From assembly GCF_954871325.1 (NCBI RefSeq), contig NC_088776.1, positions 43,294,569 through 43,358,568 of the forward strand: a stretch of 64,000 nt of DNA, written 5' to 3'. Positions 26,222 to 38,850 of this stretch are shown here, piece after piece. Under the pieces are notes generated by a model. The model searched no databases and was not told where the DNA came from. It saw only the letters and a list, made by a program, of their open reading frames with translations. Source of the stretch: Gordionus sp. m RMFG-2023. Its lineage: Eukaryota; Nematomorpha; Gordioida; Chordodea; Parachordodidae. How positions within the stretch are numbered: the first letter of the stretch is position 1; the number at the start of each line of letters is the position of its first letter. The position numbers and the translations under genes were made by a program.

Positions 26222-26628
26222 TAGAGATCTGCAAAATTAGGCCCGGTCCTGTACCAGGCCCGGGGCCTAATTCTATTTAAAATAATCGGGCAGGGTCGGT
26301 CGGACCTTGGGAATTTTTTTAAATATATCTAAATTTATCAATTTTATATTGAATTTTTTATGTAAAATAAAAATATTTGATTTTATTTATTGAAACTAAA
26401 CGATATATAACATATGTCTTTTATTTTGAGTAATTATAAAGATTAATTTCTATATTTACATAAATTCGGGCCGGGCTGGGTCGGTAAATTTTTTTAAAAA
26501 AAATTTCAGGTTCGGGCCGGGCCGGCAAAACATTTTTAATTTCGGGTTCGGGCCGGGCCGGCAAAACTTTTCTAAAAAAAAATCGGACCGGGCCGGGCTT
26601 GAAAAATTAGGCCAGATGCAGATCACTA
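26222..26628. mobile_element. GC-island hAT MITE (TAGAGATCTGCA ends), copy A2
   Basis: A 407-bp element with ends tagagatctgcaaaattagg and ttaggccagatgcagatcacta, flanked by atgcaaac (26214-26221) and atgcaaaa (26629-26636), 7 of 8 identical. The middle (about 26300-26460) aligns closely with copy A1, including gattttatttattgaaactaaacg. Near the right end the module gggttcgggccgggccggca followed by a T/A run occurs twice in tandem (about 26505-26570), where A1 has it once. That explains the extra length. Non-coding. Confidence 0.9.
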
Positions 26629-27197
26629 ATGCAAAATGCGAAAAAACCGATAAACTTTTTGAATCGTAACAAGAAAATTATGAGAGGGTAGAACCAACAC
26701 GTTATAAATATTTTCGAGTCGGTTTAAACCGGTTTTTGAAATTACATTTATTTATTTTTTAAAATGATTGACATAATATAAATATTTTTTTTTAAAATCG
26801 TACAAATTTATTTGTGGTTATATTATGTCACTTAATTATTTGTTATGCATGCATGTTTTATAATATAAAGATTCAACTTATTTTCTTAAAATTTTTGCTT
26901 GATTTTTTATAAAATATTTTTTTTATTAGATTATTAGTTTTCCAAAATAATACCCATAATGATTAATTTTTAAAATCCAAAATTAATAAACTTGAACCAA
27001 CCAATATAAATTCTTTCAAAAAAATAACCGGAAAGGAATTAAAACAGTTTTAAAATATTAAACTAAGGAATGGATTGAAACTATAAATGTTTGGGGAATT
27101 TTCGATTTAGTCAATCCCCTTAAAAGTGTTAAAATAAAATAGAGGTAGTTAAGTAATTTTTAGGGATGCTAATCACCTTTTGCTCACCTAACGGTGG

Positions 27198-27273
27198 CTT
27201 TCATTCGTCAAGACATCTTAAGCACGACTATACTGCTTTCATTCGTCAAGGCATTTTAAGCACGACTATACTA
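27198..27273. repeat. 38-bp tandem duplication
   Basis: Two adjacent 38-bp units, 27198-27235 and 27236-27273, each ctttcattcgtcaag(a/g)cat...ttaagcacgactatact. They differ at three positions. Function unknown; no larger element is recognised around it. Confidence 0.8.
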
Positions 27274-28199
27274 TTCGAGCAAAACTCATTTTTGAGAAAA
27301 ATTTTTATGTTATCCGCCTGAATGCTAGGAAAATCTAAAAATGCCACTGACTGAGACCAAATATAATGCTCAAATTAGATTTTTTAAGAAGATAAACAAA
27401 TATTTGGTTAAAAATCATGAATTTATTTTGTCTTCAAAAGTATGATTGGTTAGATACAAAAAAATAATAATTATTTTTATAGATTATATAATTTTATTGC
27501 CGAAATTATGTGCTATCATCTCAAATTATCAATCAAAATTAGTCAAGTTATCTTTGCAAGTTGTGAATTAAAATATAAATTTTTTTACAATGAGAAAATA
27601 ATTTGAATACCTCAAAAATTAGTTGGAAATATTAATATTACAATAAGAACGTAAAATAAAATATTTATTTAAAATATATTTAAAAAAAAATAGGATTGAA
27701 TAAATCATGAGAAAAAAAAATTATTTTTATATAAATTAAAAATATTTTAGATAGTTTACGTTGCGAATTATTTGGTAAAAGATAATGATTTCATTGTTCA
27801 ATTTCAAAAAGTTTTTCTCATTAATATTTTATAAATAAAATAATGAGAATCAAATTTGAATGCAAGTTAAAACCTTCTTAACAATTTATGGGCGATTCGT
27901 ATAATTTTTTTCGAGGTAGTCCACCTCACCACCATTTTAATATAAAAAATTTTTCTTTATAAATATTTCGGAAATTTTATTGGAGCCGATTACAACTTTT
28001 GCGGAAGTGAGGTAACTTACTATTACTAAGATGGTCGCATCTTCAAGGTTTTATTCTTAATTTTTTTTTTAAATTGGCAACGCAAAATCAATTGTTAATT
28101 ATTTATTTTAAATGGGTAATTGAGTAATGATTTGGAAATTATCATAAAAAAAATTTTTTGATTGAATAAATATAAATATTTTAATTAATGCTCTAATTT

Positions 28200-28490
28200 T
28201 TGTATTTCAAAGTATTATATTATCCAGGCCCTTAACTCTAAGGGGGAGTATTTGAAGATTCCACTCCACCTCACCTAATTTTGACCCCCCCCCTCCCTCC
28301 CCTAATAGAAATACTGCCGATTTTACGTTTTTAGCCATTTTTATATACTTATAAGTGAATTGTAATAAAAATATATACATAATTAACCTTAATAGCATAT
28401 AAATTATGCTAAGGGGACGGGATTTTACGAAAAATATTTGGGAATTCAACCCCCAAATCCCCATTTGCCAAGATCAAATCCCGCTCCCGC
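28200..28490. other. Unclassified G+C-richer patch
   Basis: Contains gcccttaactctaaggggga, a 10-C run (28285-28294) and a ggggacgggattttacg ... ccccaaatccccatttgcc block. It may be old transposon debris, but no paired ends or duplications are visible. The 85-codon minus-strand frame here is judged to be chance. Confidence 0.35.
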
Positions 28491-29226
28491 CTACGAAAAA
28501 ATATGATTAAGCATTTATAATAATCTCGAGGTTATTTTTATTTTGCTGTTCTAAAATATGTAATATTATTATATCATCTTCGTAAAAGTTACCTGAATGG
28601 AAACAACAATTCTAAAATATAAGCCAATGTTATGTGCCTATTTATGCTGTGACCACTATAGTAGGCAGTAAAACGGGAAAAATTATTAGGAACATATTTT
28701 GGTCAACCTTAAGATTAAAAAGCGCCTGAAGGTATATGCTTAATTGTGAATTATTTCTGTAGACAATATAGAGATAAAAAATATTTAGCAAAATAATATA
28801 TGGTGCCAAAATTGGTATCATACCAGAATGGAAAATAAAAATATCTGGTTTGGCTAATATTTAGTGACTGATTAGTCTTTAATAATTCTTCAATCAGTTA
28901 ACCAAATGAGAAATCAAGTTGTAAACAAAATGAAAGAAGCTATCACGTCCTGCATAAATTTTTTTTTATGTGAAGATTTGATTAAAAAATGAAATATGTC
29001 TATAATATTGTTTATTCGTCGATTTTTAGGATATTTTCGCGGGCTTTTTAAAATAGAAAAAGAAATTTCTGAGATGATTATAGAAGAATAATATTCACCG
29101 AGGGGGGTTCAACAATTTAAAAGAAATGAAAGCAAACTTTTGCCTAGATTTTAATATAAACGGATTATAACGCACAATATCTCCCAATCATATTTTCCAC
29201 GCGGTGCTCAACTCCGAACCCCCTTA

Positions 29227-29417
29227 ATTTTTAAAAACAGCTAACTCAATATTTTATTCAGAAAAATATTACGCAAACCTAAAGATTTTGGCCATAGATG
29301 GTACAAAGATTTTGACATCTATTAGCTAAATCTCGAGGTTTAGGCAATATTTTTCTGGCTAAAACATTGAGTTAGCCATTTTTAAAAATGCTCAAATCGA
29401 GCCGTTTAACAATACTA
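29227..29417. mobile_element. Foldback MITE (TAGTGTTGTTAAA-end family), copy 5
   Basis: The right end is the family terminus (gagccgtttaacaatacta). The left end starts at atttttaaaaacagctaact, the same place as the copy at 6615, so two copies share this asymmetric structure. The inner arms pair over gctaactcaatattttattcagaaaaatatt and the mirror aatatttttctggctaaaac. No matching flanking octamers were found. Confidence 0.68.
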
Positions 29418-30002
29418 TTACTATTGTATATAATTATTAATACTACCTAATTTAGTCATTTTATTATTATTTATATATTTATATTATGAGCTGCATCTTT
29501 TTATTTATCTTTTACCTAAATCATATTCCAATCCGCATATTTATAAAATAAATGATCAAAAGTAAACGAAATATGCAATTTCCGGTCGAAATCGATCGAT
29601 ATATAAAATTTTTAATCAAAATCAGCCAAAATAATCAATCCCCTTCTCCCAGTGATCTCCCTAAGAAAATATTTATAGTTAAGGCCATTTATATTGTAGC
29701 TAGATATTTTTATAATCTATTTTCCCATGATAAAAAAAATTAATGATCGACCTCATTAAATTAAAATAAAACTACAAAACAAATTTGTACAAATAGAAAT
29801 CGTTCACGTTCACGTTCATATTTCATGATAATATTTTATCATGTGAAGAAAAAAAAATACATTTCAAGTTATTCTAATTATAATGTTGATAAATAGTTAC
29901 ACTTCCAAAAACCTAAAAATAAATTTTTTTTATTGTGTATCATGGGCTGGTGAATTTTTTAAAATATAATTGAAATGATAGTTAGCTAATAAATACTCGA
30001 AT

Positions 30003-30330
30003 ATTCGACTTCTAGCGACCCAGGGCGAGAATGAATTCAGCGGCCCTTAAACTCCATAAAGATTTAAAACAATCCTAAGCTTTAAAAGAATCATAAAAAG
30101 TCGTCATAACGGGACCATAAATAAGTAGCGTAGAATAGGCAATATTTAAATTATTTATATCAAAATAAAATAAATTTGTATAATAAATAAATGAATGATG
30201 AGATAATATTAAGAATAATTTATGCTTTTTCAAATATATTTCACAGAAATCTAAATTTGGCTGCCCTTAAAATAGTCTAATTTTGGCGGCCCAGACCATT
30301 GTAGAGCCTGTTTCTGGGTCTGGCTCTACA
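30003..30330. mobile_element. Probable decayed transposon with gcggcccttaaa blocks
   Basis: The left block tagcgacccagggcga...cagcggcccttaaa (about 30012-30052) and the right block ctgcccttaaaatagtctaa...ggcggcccaga (about 30259-30297) have an element-like layout. The reverse complement of the right side (ctgggccgccaaaattagac) matches the end at 46470-46528 (ctgggccgcatagatttgac). No target duplication found; boundaries are approximate. Confidence 0.4.
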
Positions 30331-30719
30331 AACGTACATGAGTGCTCGATGTATTGGTATTATATTTAATAAACAGTAATTTTAAATTTGAGAAATCATC
30401 GTATAAAAATAGAATGATATATATAATATATATACAAATTTATCATATCAAAAGTAGCGTATAAGGACTTTGTCTTTACATTTCAAAAAATGAAAGTAAT
30501 TATTTCCAAATTAACTAGTTACAGTTACTTTTTAGCAACAAAATGTAATTAATTTTATCTTAAAAATACACTAATAGCTAACTTCAATTCCCTTTCAATA
30601 CAGTTGCAGAAAATTGCTCTTTCTCTATACTTTATATATTTAATATGGATTCCAAAAAAACTCATACTTTATGCAAACATCCAAGGAAGGTTATCTGAGC
30701 TAAGGGATACTTCCTTAAA

Positions 30720-30910
30720 TCACTGAAGATGTCCTTGTATCCTCTACCAATCAAAATTAGCAAAAAATGAAATCCAAGTCAAAGTACCCCCCCCCCCCCA
30801 CTAACTAATTTAATTGACGATAGCTTCTCCATAACTCCTTACTCCTTAATTATAATAGCAATTTTTTCATGTATCCCCTCCACGTGGTAGAGGTTCCGGC
30901 CAAAGACGAG
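30720..30910. repeat. C-run repeat, shared with 41010-41110
   Basis: A 13-C run (30787-30799) is followed by taatttaattgacgatagctt. The same order, a C-rich run then aatttaattcaaatgacgatagctt, recurs at about 41010-41070. The nature of the repeat is unknown. Confidence 0.45.
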
Positions 30911-31657
30911 TATTAGATTAATATTCCATTAAAATCCTATAAAAAATTAAGATTGAATATTTTGATAATCGATCAAGATTTACATTTCTTCGTGCAACTA
31001 ATGTAAGTTGTGAATTATCCAAGAAATTTGTTTTGAAAGTTAATCAAATATAGTAAAGTAAATGAAATAAAATTAATATGGACTTCGTATTCTGTAGATT
31101 ATTTTATTCAAATTTTAACTAGAAATTATAGCATATCAAAGAAAGAATTCTAATCAATTAACTATTTTTAGTAAACATACCTGGATGGAGTTGTATTGTA
31201 TCCCATAAGAGAATCATAACATAGTTGATTCAGGCGCGTACGCAGGAATTTGGTCTGGGGGGGGGGGATAATAAATTTTTTCAAGAAATATTAATGTTTT
31301 TTAAAAATATCAAGCATAAATTTATTAGGACTAATAACTATTTCTAATACACAATTTTAAATTAATGTGAATTATAAAAAATTTATATGTATAAATCGGC
31401 ATATAAAAAACTATAAAATAAATCTGAATTAAAAAATACTAAACGGATATAATTGGCAGTATATGAAAAACAATGTGAATTATAAAATATAAAGTGAATA
31501 TAACCATTATAAGAATCACTTAAATGACACAAAATAAAAATTTGAATTTTTTGAGCCTTTAAAATTTATATATAAAGTATAAAAAATTTAAATGTTAGAA
31601 ATATAAATTATTACACAGAAGTTTCTTAGGAATAATTGTATTTTGTGTGTTATATAT

Positions 31658-32780
31658 TTACAATGTAAAAAATCTTCGTTGGGATTGTGCTAATTTTCCA
31701 ATTATCTCATCCTTGCTTGTTGTCAAATGCCTATTTATATTCAAAAAATCCAAACCTTTCAATCTACTTTCAGAAGTTGTACTTCTTAATATGTTTTTCA
31801 GAGACCTGCAGGCCCGGCCCCCGGATCGGACCGTATTTTAATTTTTTTTTAAAAAAACACCCGGGCCGGGCCTGAATTTTTTTAAAAAAATATCCGGGCC
31901 TTGCTGTATATTTTTTAAACAGCCTATATTTGAAATAGTTATTATTAGCTATAAAAATCAAAAATAAATATAATTTATTTTTTAAAAATCAGGGCCGGTC
32001 ATTAAAATTTTATTTTAAAAACAGCCGGGCCGGGCCTGAAAATTTTTTTAAAAAAAATCCGATCCGTGCCCTAAAAATGGTACCTCTACAGAGCTCTGTT
32101 ATTCTTCTTAAAAAATAGAATGTTCTCTCATTAGTTTACTAATAGGAAGAGTTGCTAAGATATATAAACCCTTTTAATACATGGTTGAGACTATATCATC
32201 CATAGTTAATCTTATAAACATAGTTATTCAACTAATAAGGCATCATAAGATACTTTAACATCTTCATGATAAAAATCTAACAAATATTTTTTTCTATCAC
32301 CATCTGAAAAAGGTTGGGAAGGCTTATGTGGAAGTAATATTTTCAGATTGGTAAGTGTTGCACGATGAATTAAAAACCATTCATTTATTTGGGTTATAAA
32401 TATATCTAAGATATAAATATATAGATGCACTCTTCTACTGATCCTATATTAATATTTTAACGATGAGCTTGCCTTGCTGCAAGTCGAGGGAGACAAATAT
32501 TAAACACGTATAGCTCTGCTTTTGACTCAACAATAAATTATGAAATTCTTCATCAACATTAGCCCTAATTTCCTTGAGTTCTGATAAAATGCTCTCCGCT
32601 ATTCTCATCTTCTTAATCAAGTCAATGTCATGTATTTGAAATACTTAAAATAGTTGTATAATTAAATAATACATTCTAATGAGAAATAAAATTTGGAGTA
32701 AGCATTGAATCCAATAATTTTCTTGCTTCTGTGGAAATATTTCTTTAAGGCCATTGTGATATTTCAGTAATAGCAAATAA
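31658..32780 (-). pseudogene. Decayed hAT transposase (ZMYM1-like), interrupted by a MITE
   Basis: Reading the minus strand from about 32780, pieces match the hAT transposase type found in ZMYM1-like proteins. First comes an ELKEIRANVDEEFH piece (about 32600-32550), then LPRLAARQAHR (the conserved PR..xRQ.hR box, about 32490). Next is an open 68-codon stretch at 32430-32224 with ILDIFITQINEWFLIHR, the usual segment after that box. After a MITE insertion (31799-32098) the C-terminal dimerisation part resumes: ILRSTTSESRLKGLDFLNIN...DEIIGKL...RRFFTL, ending at a stop at 31658-31660. The E-H-S-(I/L)-F...LRRI motif lies just before the insertion. Frameshifts and in-frame stops (for example right after QAHR) show it is not functional. 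The catalytic aspartates of the N-terminal half could not be located. The short plus-strand frames in this interval are shadows. Confidence 0.85.
31799..32098 (-). mobile_element. GC-island MITE (CAGAGACCTGCAGG family, B2) nested in hAT copy 1
   Basis: The ends are cagagacctgcaggcccggc and ggtacctctacagagctctg. The interior alternates cccgggccgggcc-type islands with T-run/A-run blocks. It interrupts the transposase between the LRRI and LRSTT segments of the C-terminal domain. The flanks, aagaataa on the transposase 5' side and aaaaacat on the 3' side, are identical in the other copy, so this is one ancestral insertion carried along by the host element. No clear 8-bp duplication remains. The matching B3 copy is 378 bp, so the two have since differed by indels. 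Confidence 0.85.
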
Positions 32781-33195
32781 TTGGCTCTTCTAACTCCTTA
32801 AAAGCTGTTACTGCTTGATGGCAGAGACTCTATCTCGTTGGACGAGGTTGGAATTTCTTTTTCCCTGTTGGACAAGAAGTTTCAGAAATAATTATTTTTT
32901 GACTAGAAATTTGAAAATGGAAGATAAAAATTACGCCAATAAAAATTTGAAAATAATAAGTAAATATTACGCCGGAAAACTTAAAATCGAAATTAATTGA
33001 TAAAATAACATAGTAGATGAATGTGATAATAAATGTAATTAAATATATAATTAATATGAGATAGGAATAAATATTAACAAATATAAATTAATATAAACAA
33101 TAATATTTTTGAAAAATATATCCGGCATCTGCATTTTTTGGCTTGGGGGGGGGGGGGAGAGGATTTGCCCCGCTGCGTACGCGCCTGAGTTGATT

Positions 33196-35293
33196 TATAG
33201 CGAGCAGTAAATTGTATATATTTTGAGAAATCTTTTATAATCTAACCAGGGTAACCATTAGTTTTAGATAAAAGGCATTTTCCAAATATTTCCAAATAAA
33301 ATTTATGGATTCCTCCGATTATACCGGAAATATATTTTTAAACAATTCTGTTATTTATAAAAAAATTATTAAATAATTTTATTTATGACGGACCTAAAAA
33401 TTCAAAGCTATTCACTATTCATGATAATTCTTAAATATTTAATCATTATTTATCAAACTCAGAAATATTATATTATCATTTTAATTTTTTTTTTACCTAT
33501 ATCAATATAATTACAAGAAAAATTACATATACTATATCGAATTATATAATAATGCAAACATAAAGGTATATTTTTTTAAAAAACTGCAATTATTTGTTAC
33601 TATTCAGATAAATATATCTAATTTTGATCAAACATCTTTTTTTAATAGTTTTATTTAGGTATAGAGGATATTTTAGTTAAACGTATAATGCATGCTTCAT
33701 GCATCATATATTTGAAGGTTCAATTTGAATAAAAAAATTATTAGACTGACCATGCTCATTAAATATAAAAAAAATTATCGAAATAAATTATGCAAACTAT
33801 TGGATGATAAAATGTCTAATAATTTTTAGGTATTAAACAAATTAAATTTAGGAAAAAAATATTGGTTGTATTTTTAGCCAGGTAATTAATATTATTATTT
33901 GAAATAATCCCCTCGAAATATTTTATGATAAATATAGGTAAAAGCCTAGTATAAAAAGTATTTTCTTTCTCCGATTTATATTGGTCATTTATAATATAGG
34001 AATTCATATACAACTAGGTAAGATTTAATAAAAACAGAAAATAGAGCTAATATAAAATAGATTACATTTTTTTAGAGCTAGTTAAGTCAATTACAATATT
34101 TTAATTAAAACATTAGGAGATTTAATCAGACAAGTAAATCTATACCCTAAATTTCTCTTCTTTTTTTAACTTGGCTGGCATCATTTTATATACTATATAT
34201 AGGAGATTAACTTGCTTACACCAAACCCCAGGACTGCGAGTCAGGACTAAAAGTTTTTTTTAAAAATAAACAATAACCTGAATCATTTTATTAAACCAAC
34301 AAGGACAAAATATAATAAACTTAAATTATACCAATTATCCATTTTAAAAAAAATAGCAAGATGGATCATTTATTCACCCATTCACCTTTCATATATTCGA
34401 CTTCCCTTTGAATGTTTTACAAGATATAAAGACGTTAAGAAAGATCTGGGATGATAAAAAACCATGCGTCGGATAAGGACTGTATAATAAATTTTTAAAA
34501 AGATACGAAAATATAGGCTTTGGGATAATTTTCAACAAAAAAAAATCTTAATTCCGATTGTTTTAGGATAAAAAAAAAGAAGAAAAAATATTAAATTAAA
34601 TATTTGCGTATTATAATAGTTAAAAAAATGAATGTTAATACAAATATATTATATTATAGAGAAAGTAAAATATTTCTAGATAATATTAATTTATAAGATC
34701 AAATTATTTACTATTTTATTAATAAATAAAAAGAAAAAATTGGGTGAATTGAAAAAATTCATAGAAAATGCCCAAATTTAAATTATCTATTTTAAACACT
34801 TTTTTGCTTCAGGTTATTTTTTAAATAAAATCAATAAACAAATAATTTGCTCAAAAAAAAATTGAATATCAAAAAATCATCTCATTAATAAAAACAAAAA
34901 GACGAGGCATTTATTGATTGGATATTTTTTTCCGATAAACAAATAATAAATCAATACAAAAGCAAATAAAGGGGAGATAGATTAGATATTAGATGATGAT
35001 AATCATATAATAATTGATATTTTATTGATTATAGATTTTATTATTTATTTTAGAATACCTGTAAAAAAATAATACAAGTTTTTTATAAAAAAGAAACTCT
35101 ATTTTTAAAAAAATTATATTATTAAAAAAAATGGTTGTAAAAAAGTGATTTTAAAGAATATTGATTTTCAATCTGAATTGAATGTATAATCGAGACCTCC
35201 TAAAGTGGAGGTCACGGTGAGGGGGTCATTATAAAAAAGTAAGTTTTCGCGATTAAGATAGTTTGTAAAAGGGCGAAAATAAAATTAAAATTT
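33196..35293. other. AT-rich non-coding stretch with one small hairpin
   Basis: No gene. A perfect 7-bp hairpin (gacctcc, taaagt loop, ggaggtc) lies at 35194-35213, followed by cacggtgaggggg. It has no poly-T tail that would make it a convincing terminator, and its role is unknown. The 65-codon minus frame at 33816-34013 is judged to be chance. Confidence 0.5.
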
Positions 35294-35300
35294 CAAAGTA

Positions 35301-35483
35301 TAGTTTATATGTTGTAAATTTAACGGCTCGATTTTTAAACACATTTAACCAGATATTTTAGCAAAAAAAAATATTAAGCAAGCTTGGAGATTTGCTCATA
35401 GATTTAGATTATTAACGAAATCTCAAGGTTTGAATAATATTATTTTGGCAAAAACTTTAATTAGACTAAATCAAGCCAACACA
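35301..35483. mobile_element. Foldback MITE (TAGTGTTGTTAAA-end family), decayed copy 6
   Basis: The left end tagtttatatgttgtaaatt is followed by taacggctcgatttttaaac. The inner arms carry ccagatattttagc...aagcaagcttggagatttg, mirrored by aaatctcaaggtttgaataa and ttggcaaaaactttaattag. The right end (aatcaagccaacaca) is badly eroded, so the boundaries are approximate. Confidence 0.55.
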
Positions 35484-35489
35484 AGTTTA

Positions 35490-38260
35490 CAGTTATAGAA
35501 TTCTTTAGTGTTATAATTACAACTGAACTGTATAATGTATTTAAATTATTCTATTGAATTTCTTAATAAAAATGCTTTGCATATGGCAAAAAAAGGAAAT
35601 GAACCAATGTGAAATATGAGTAAAGTTTGGATAAATTTGCAAAACCAATCTGTTTTTTTTAAACTAATCAAACGGTTATGTGAAAATAAACTATCTATCT
35701 ATATTGAATCAACTTTCATTCATAGCAAATAAAATTATTTTTATGCAATTTATTTGTTGTGATATTGTATTTTTTAATTTTTTTAAAAAATATAATTAGA
35801 TTTGATGCCCTTATAAATTAAACTTGAAATATCAAAATACAGTGTTGATCAGAGATTTGATGGAAAACATTTCTATATTTTTTAATTTATTTGAAAATAA
35901 AATTATTCGACTTGCAAAAAATTGTTAAAAATAATTTTATTTACAAACGAATTAAAAAATATGGGAATGTTTTGAATTAAATCTCACTTTATTTCCATTT
36001 TATTTAATAAAGAAAATTATTTATAAATTATAAAATGTTAGTATTGCCATAAATATTTTTGTTTCTCCATATTATCAAAATCAATTAATAAAATGAGATA
36101 TTTATAATCTGCTTTCTCTTTTGCAATTTATAAAAATAATTACTTGAAATTTTGGCAGATCAAAAGTTTTCCAAAAGTTGAGCGTTGACAGTTGCAAAGG
36201 GGTTGAGGCCATTTTTTTTAAAAAATTCCGTCTAAAAATCAAATTCGGACTGTAAATTTTTAAAAAAAGATAAGAAATAAGAAAAAATTTATAAATTGAA
36301 ATCAATATAAAAGTATATATTTTTTATATTTTATTTTTAGGCTTTGCCTTCCTTTAAATATTCACAAACGAAATACATTTTTTTACAACTTTCTTAAAAT
36401 CATTAAAAAAAAATTTTAAAGTGAAAATAAAATAGACAAAAGAGTATGTACAAAGATTTGTTTGTATTGATTAAAGATTAAAATAATTTAATTAATTAGA
36501 ATAAGTATTAATAATGTAATGAAACTGAAAAAAAAAAGAAAAAGTAAATTTTTTTTTGTATTGAATAAAAATAAATAGCTCCAAAGTTAACCATCATTAC
36601 CATAATAGTCACTACATATGTAAGGTGCCATTAATGAATCACTATTATTGGCCTTTTTATATACAACAGGAAAACAATCACAAATTAAGAGTTGTATTTA
36701 AGATAATATAAAATAAGGCAGATCAATATTCAAATCATTTATTTTCTCTTTTTTTAAACTCTCTTAGCAAAAATAAATCTATATTATATTATTTACAAAA
36801 TTGATAAAGATAGCGTTTTGATTCTAAAAATATAAAAAATCGTTTGGTATATTTTCAAAATCGTCTGTCTTACCACCTTGATTTTCAAAAAAGATAATAT
36901 TATACTACTTTGATTACAACTTAAAAACTGCTAATTCAGATTAAAGGTATTAGTCATTGGGAGAATTGAATTTGGGCATTTATGTAAATTTGGAAATATA
37001 TATATTTTTTGTGATAATTTATATCCTTTTTTAGCTTTTTATTACTATTATATTCTAAATATCATTTATTTATATATAATAAATTTATCAAAAATAATTT
37101 CTTACCATTCAATATTTGTGCATCTTCATGATTTTGAAGGTAATTTCATGGATTTATTATAAATGAATATTTTAAAAAATATGTTTTTGTAATCGCGATT
37201 TATATTTCTTTATAAACTACTTAAGTATATTTTTATTTTTAAAAAAAAATAAATCAAAAAAATAGAATAAAATAAAATCATTTTTATTAATTTTTTTTTT
37301 ACTTTTTTTTTCAATATTTATTTTAAAAATATAATTTATTTATTTATTGCCATTTATTTTTTCTATCCTCTCTTTAACTAATTTAATAATTACAAACTTC
37401 TCAAAGTTGAGCATCGAAAATACCCAATATTTTCGCTCAAGTTACTCCCGTTTCTTTATGCCGGAAATTGAGCTACCATATTATACATATAAAATTATTT
37501 TATTTTTTTCCTAAGTTTATTCTTTGATCACAGAAGAAAGAAAGAAAGAAGATAATAAAATAAAGAAAAGAATAAATCTTAAATTTTAAAGAAAAAAAAA
37601 GGCACGTTTAATTTTTTTTAAATCGATTTATCACATGATTGATTTTTATTTATTTTTTCCAATCAATAAATAAATTTTATTATTTCTTTTTATTTTCTTT
37701 TATATCGATAATGTTTTATTTTATTTATACAAATAAATAAACTATTAAATAAAATACGTTCACAATATTTTGATCATTTTTTGAAATATTTATTTTTTTG
37801 AAATTTTAAATTATTGGCATAGAAACAAAATTAAAGGTTTTATATTTTATGCAATTATTACATAGATTTTGTGAGTGATTCATAGTTGATAAAATAATGG
37901 CTGCAAGCATTTTTGATATATCAAAGTGGGATCTAAGGAAATGTGACACTTAAAAAAATTTGTTTATTTATTTAAATATGAAATATTAATTTGTCTTAAA
38001 AGCACTTCGACAAACTAAACATAAGCAAAGTAGACCCATATTTAGCCAACTGAAAAATAATAGGGCTCAAACTATTTTTTAAAATAATTTCGGTTCAGAC
38101 TTAAAATTTTTAAAAAAAAACTTTACACTAGGCTAAAATTTTGAAATATAATATTGTGAATTTTTTCAAAATTTACACTAAAAAAAAGCGCAATTTTTTT
38201 TCATTGTTTTCAGATTATTTTTACAATTAAAAAGGTATTCAATTTATGTTTCTTTCACTT
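35490..38260. other. AT-rich non-coding stretch, no gene seen
   Basis: Among the most AT-rich parts of the window, with many A and T homopolymers and a short gaaagaaagaaagaag microsatellite near 37530. The short minus-strand frame at 36102-36305 is judged to be chance. No transposon ends recognised. Confidence 0.55.
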
Positions 38261-38268
38261 TCAAAAAT

Positions 38269-38850
38269 TAGGGATCTGCAGTTTCAGTCCGGGCACCAAC
38301 TTTTTTTGAAATTCGTCTCGGGCTTGGTTGGGTCTAATATTTTTAATTTGTGGTATGCTTAAATTATAAAATATATTTTAAACAAGACGCCAATAATTTT
38401 TTATTTGTTTGTAGAATGATCACAAACTCGTTTGTAAATGCAATAGATGTAAAACTATATTTTAAAAAAAGACTAATTGTATTTAAATAAATTTAATTTT
38501 TTTGGGTCGAATAAAAAAGATTCGATCAAGCTTGACAAATTTTGAAAAATAAAATATATACCGTTTGACCATCGACTTATATTAACAGTATGAATTTTAC
38601 ATAAAAATAAAAAAAAACTACTATTATAGATAAAAAAAATTTTAAATATCCCATATGAAATGAACTCCACATAGGTAGGAGTAACTTAGAACTATAAATA
38701 AATTCGGGCCGGAATGGGTGCATTAAATAGTTTTATTTTGGGTTGAGCCTTATATGACAAATAATTGGTTCAGGATCGGGGCGTAACAAACAAATTTTAT
38801 AAAGGAAAACTGGGTCGGGCTTGAAAAATCACGCTCGATGCAGATCACTA
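38269..38850. mobile_element. GC-island MITE (TAGAGATCTGCA ends), copy A3
   Basis: A 582-bp element with ends tagggatctgca and tgcagatcacta. The inner right end (gtcgggcttgaaaaatcacg) matches the gccgggcttgaaaaattagg of copy A2. GC islands are eroded (cgggcttggttggg, cgggccggaatggg). The flanking octamers tcaaaaat and cgacaaac do not match, so the copy is old. The 65-codon minus-strand frame inside it has no known domain. Confidence 0.7.

Larger units (their letters stand above)
31231..33187 (-). mobile_element. Composite ZMYM1-like hAT transposon, copy 1
   Basis: A 1957-bp element with ends caggcgcgtacgcag and ctgcgtacgcgcctg, perfect inverted repeats of 15 bp, flanked by an exact 8-bp duplication agttgatt (31223-31230 and 33188-33195). 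These are hallmarks of the hAT superfamily. It lies in reverse orientation and carries remains of a transposase (see pseudogene entry). A 300-bp MITE (31799-32098) sits inside the coding region. A closely similar copy, in the opposite orientation and with the same internal insertion, lies at 42008-43914. G runs flank both ends (31257-31267 and 33145-33157). The exact duplication indicates a fairly young insertion. Confidence 0.95.

Noticed and set aside
28207-28464. 85-codon minus-strand frame with a glycine run
   Set aside because: The glycine run is the C homopolymer read backwards; no domain is visible.
31647-31961. Three overlapping frames on both strands
   Set aside because: They are antisense or out-of-frame readings of the hAT transposase C-terminus and the nested MITE.
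32815-33000. 61-codon plus-strand frame, with a near-identical copy at 42198-42383 on the other strand
   Set aside because: The repetition comes from the two transposon copies. The frame is antisense to the transposase direction and matches no protein family I know.
35194-35213. Perfect hairpin as a terminator
   Set aside because: No adjacent gene and no T tract following; prokaryotic-style terminators are not expected here.
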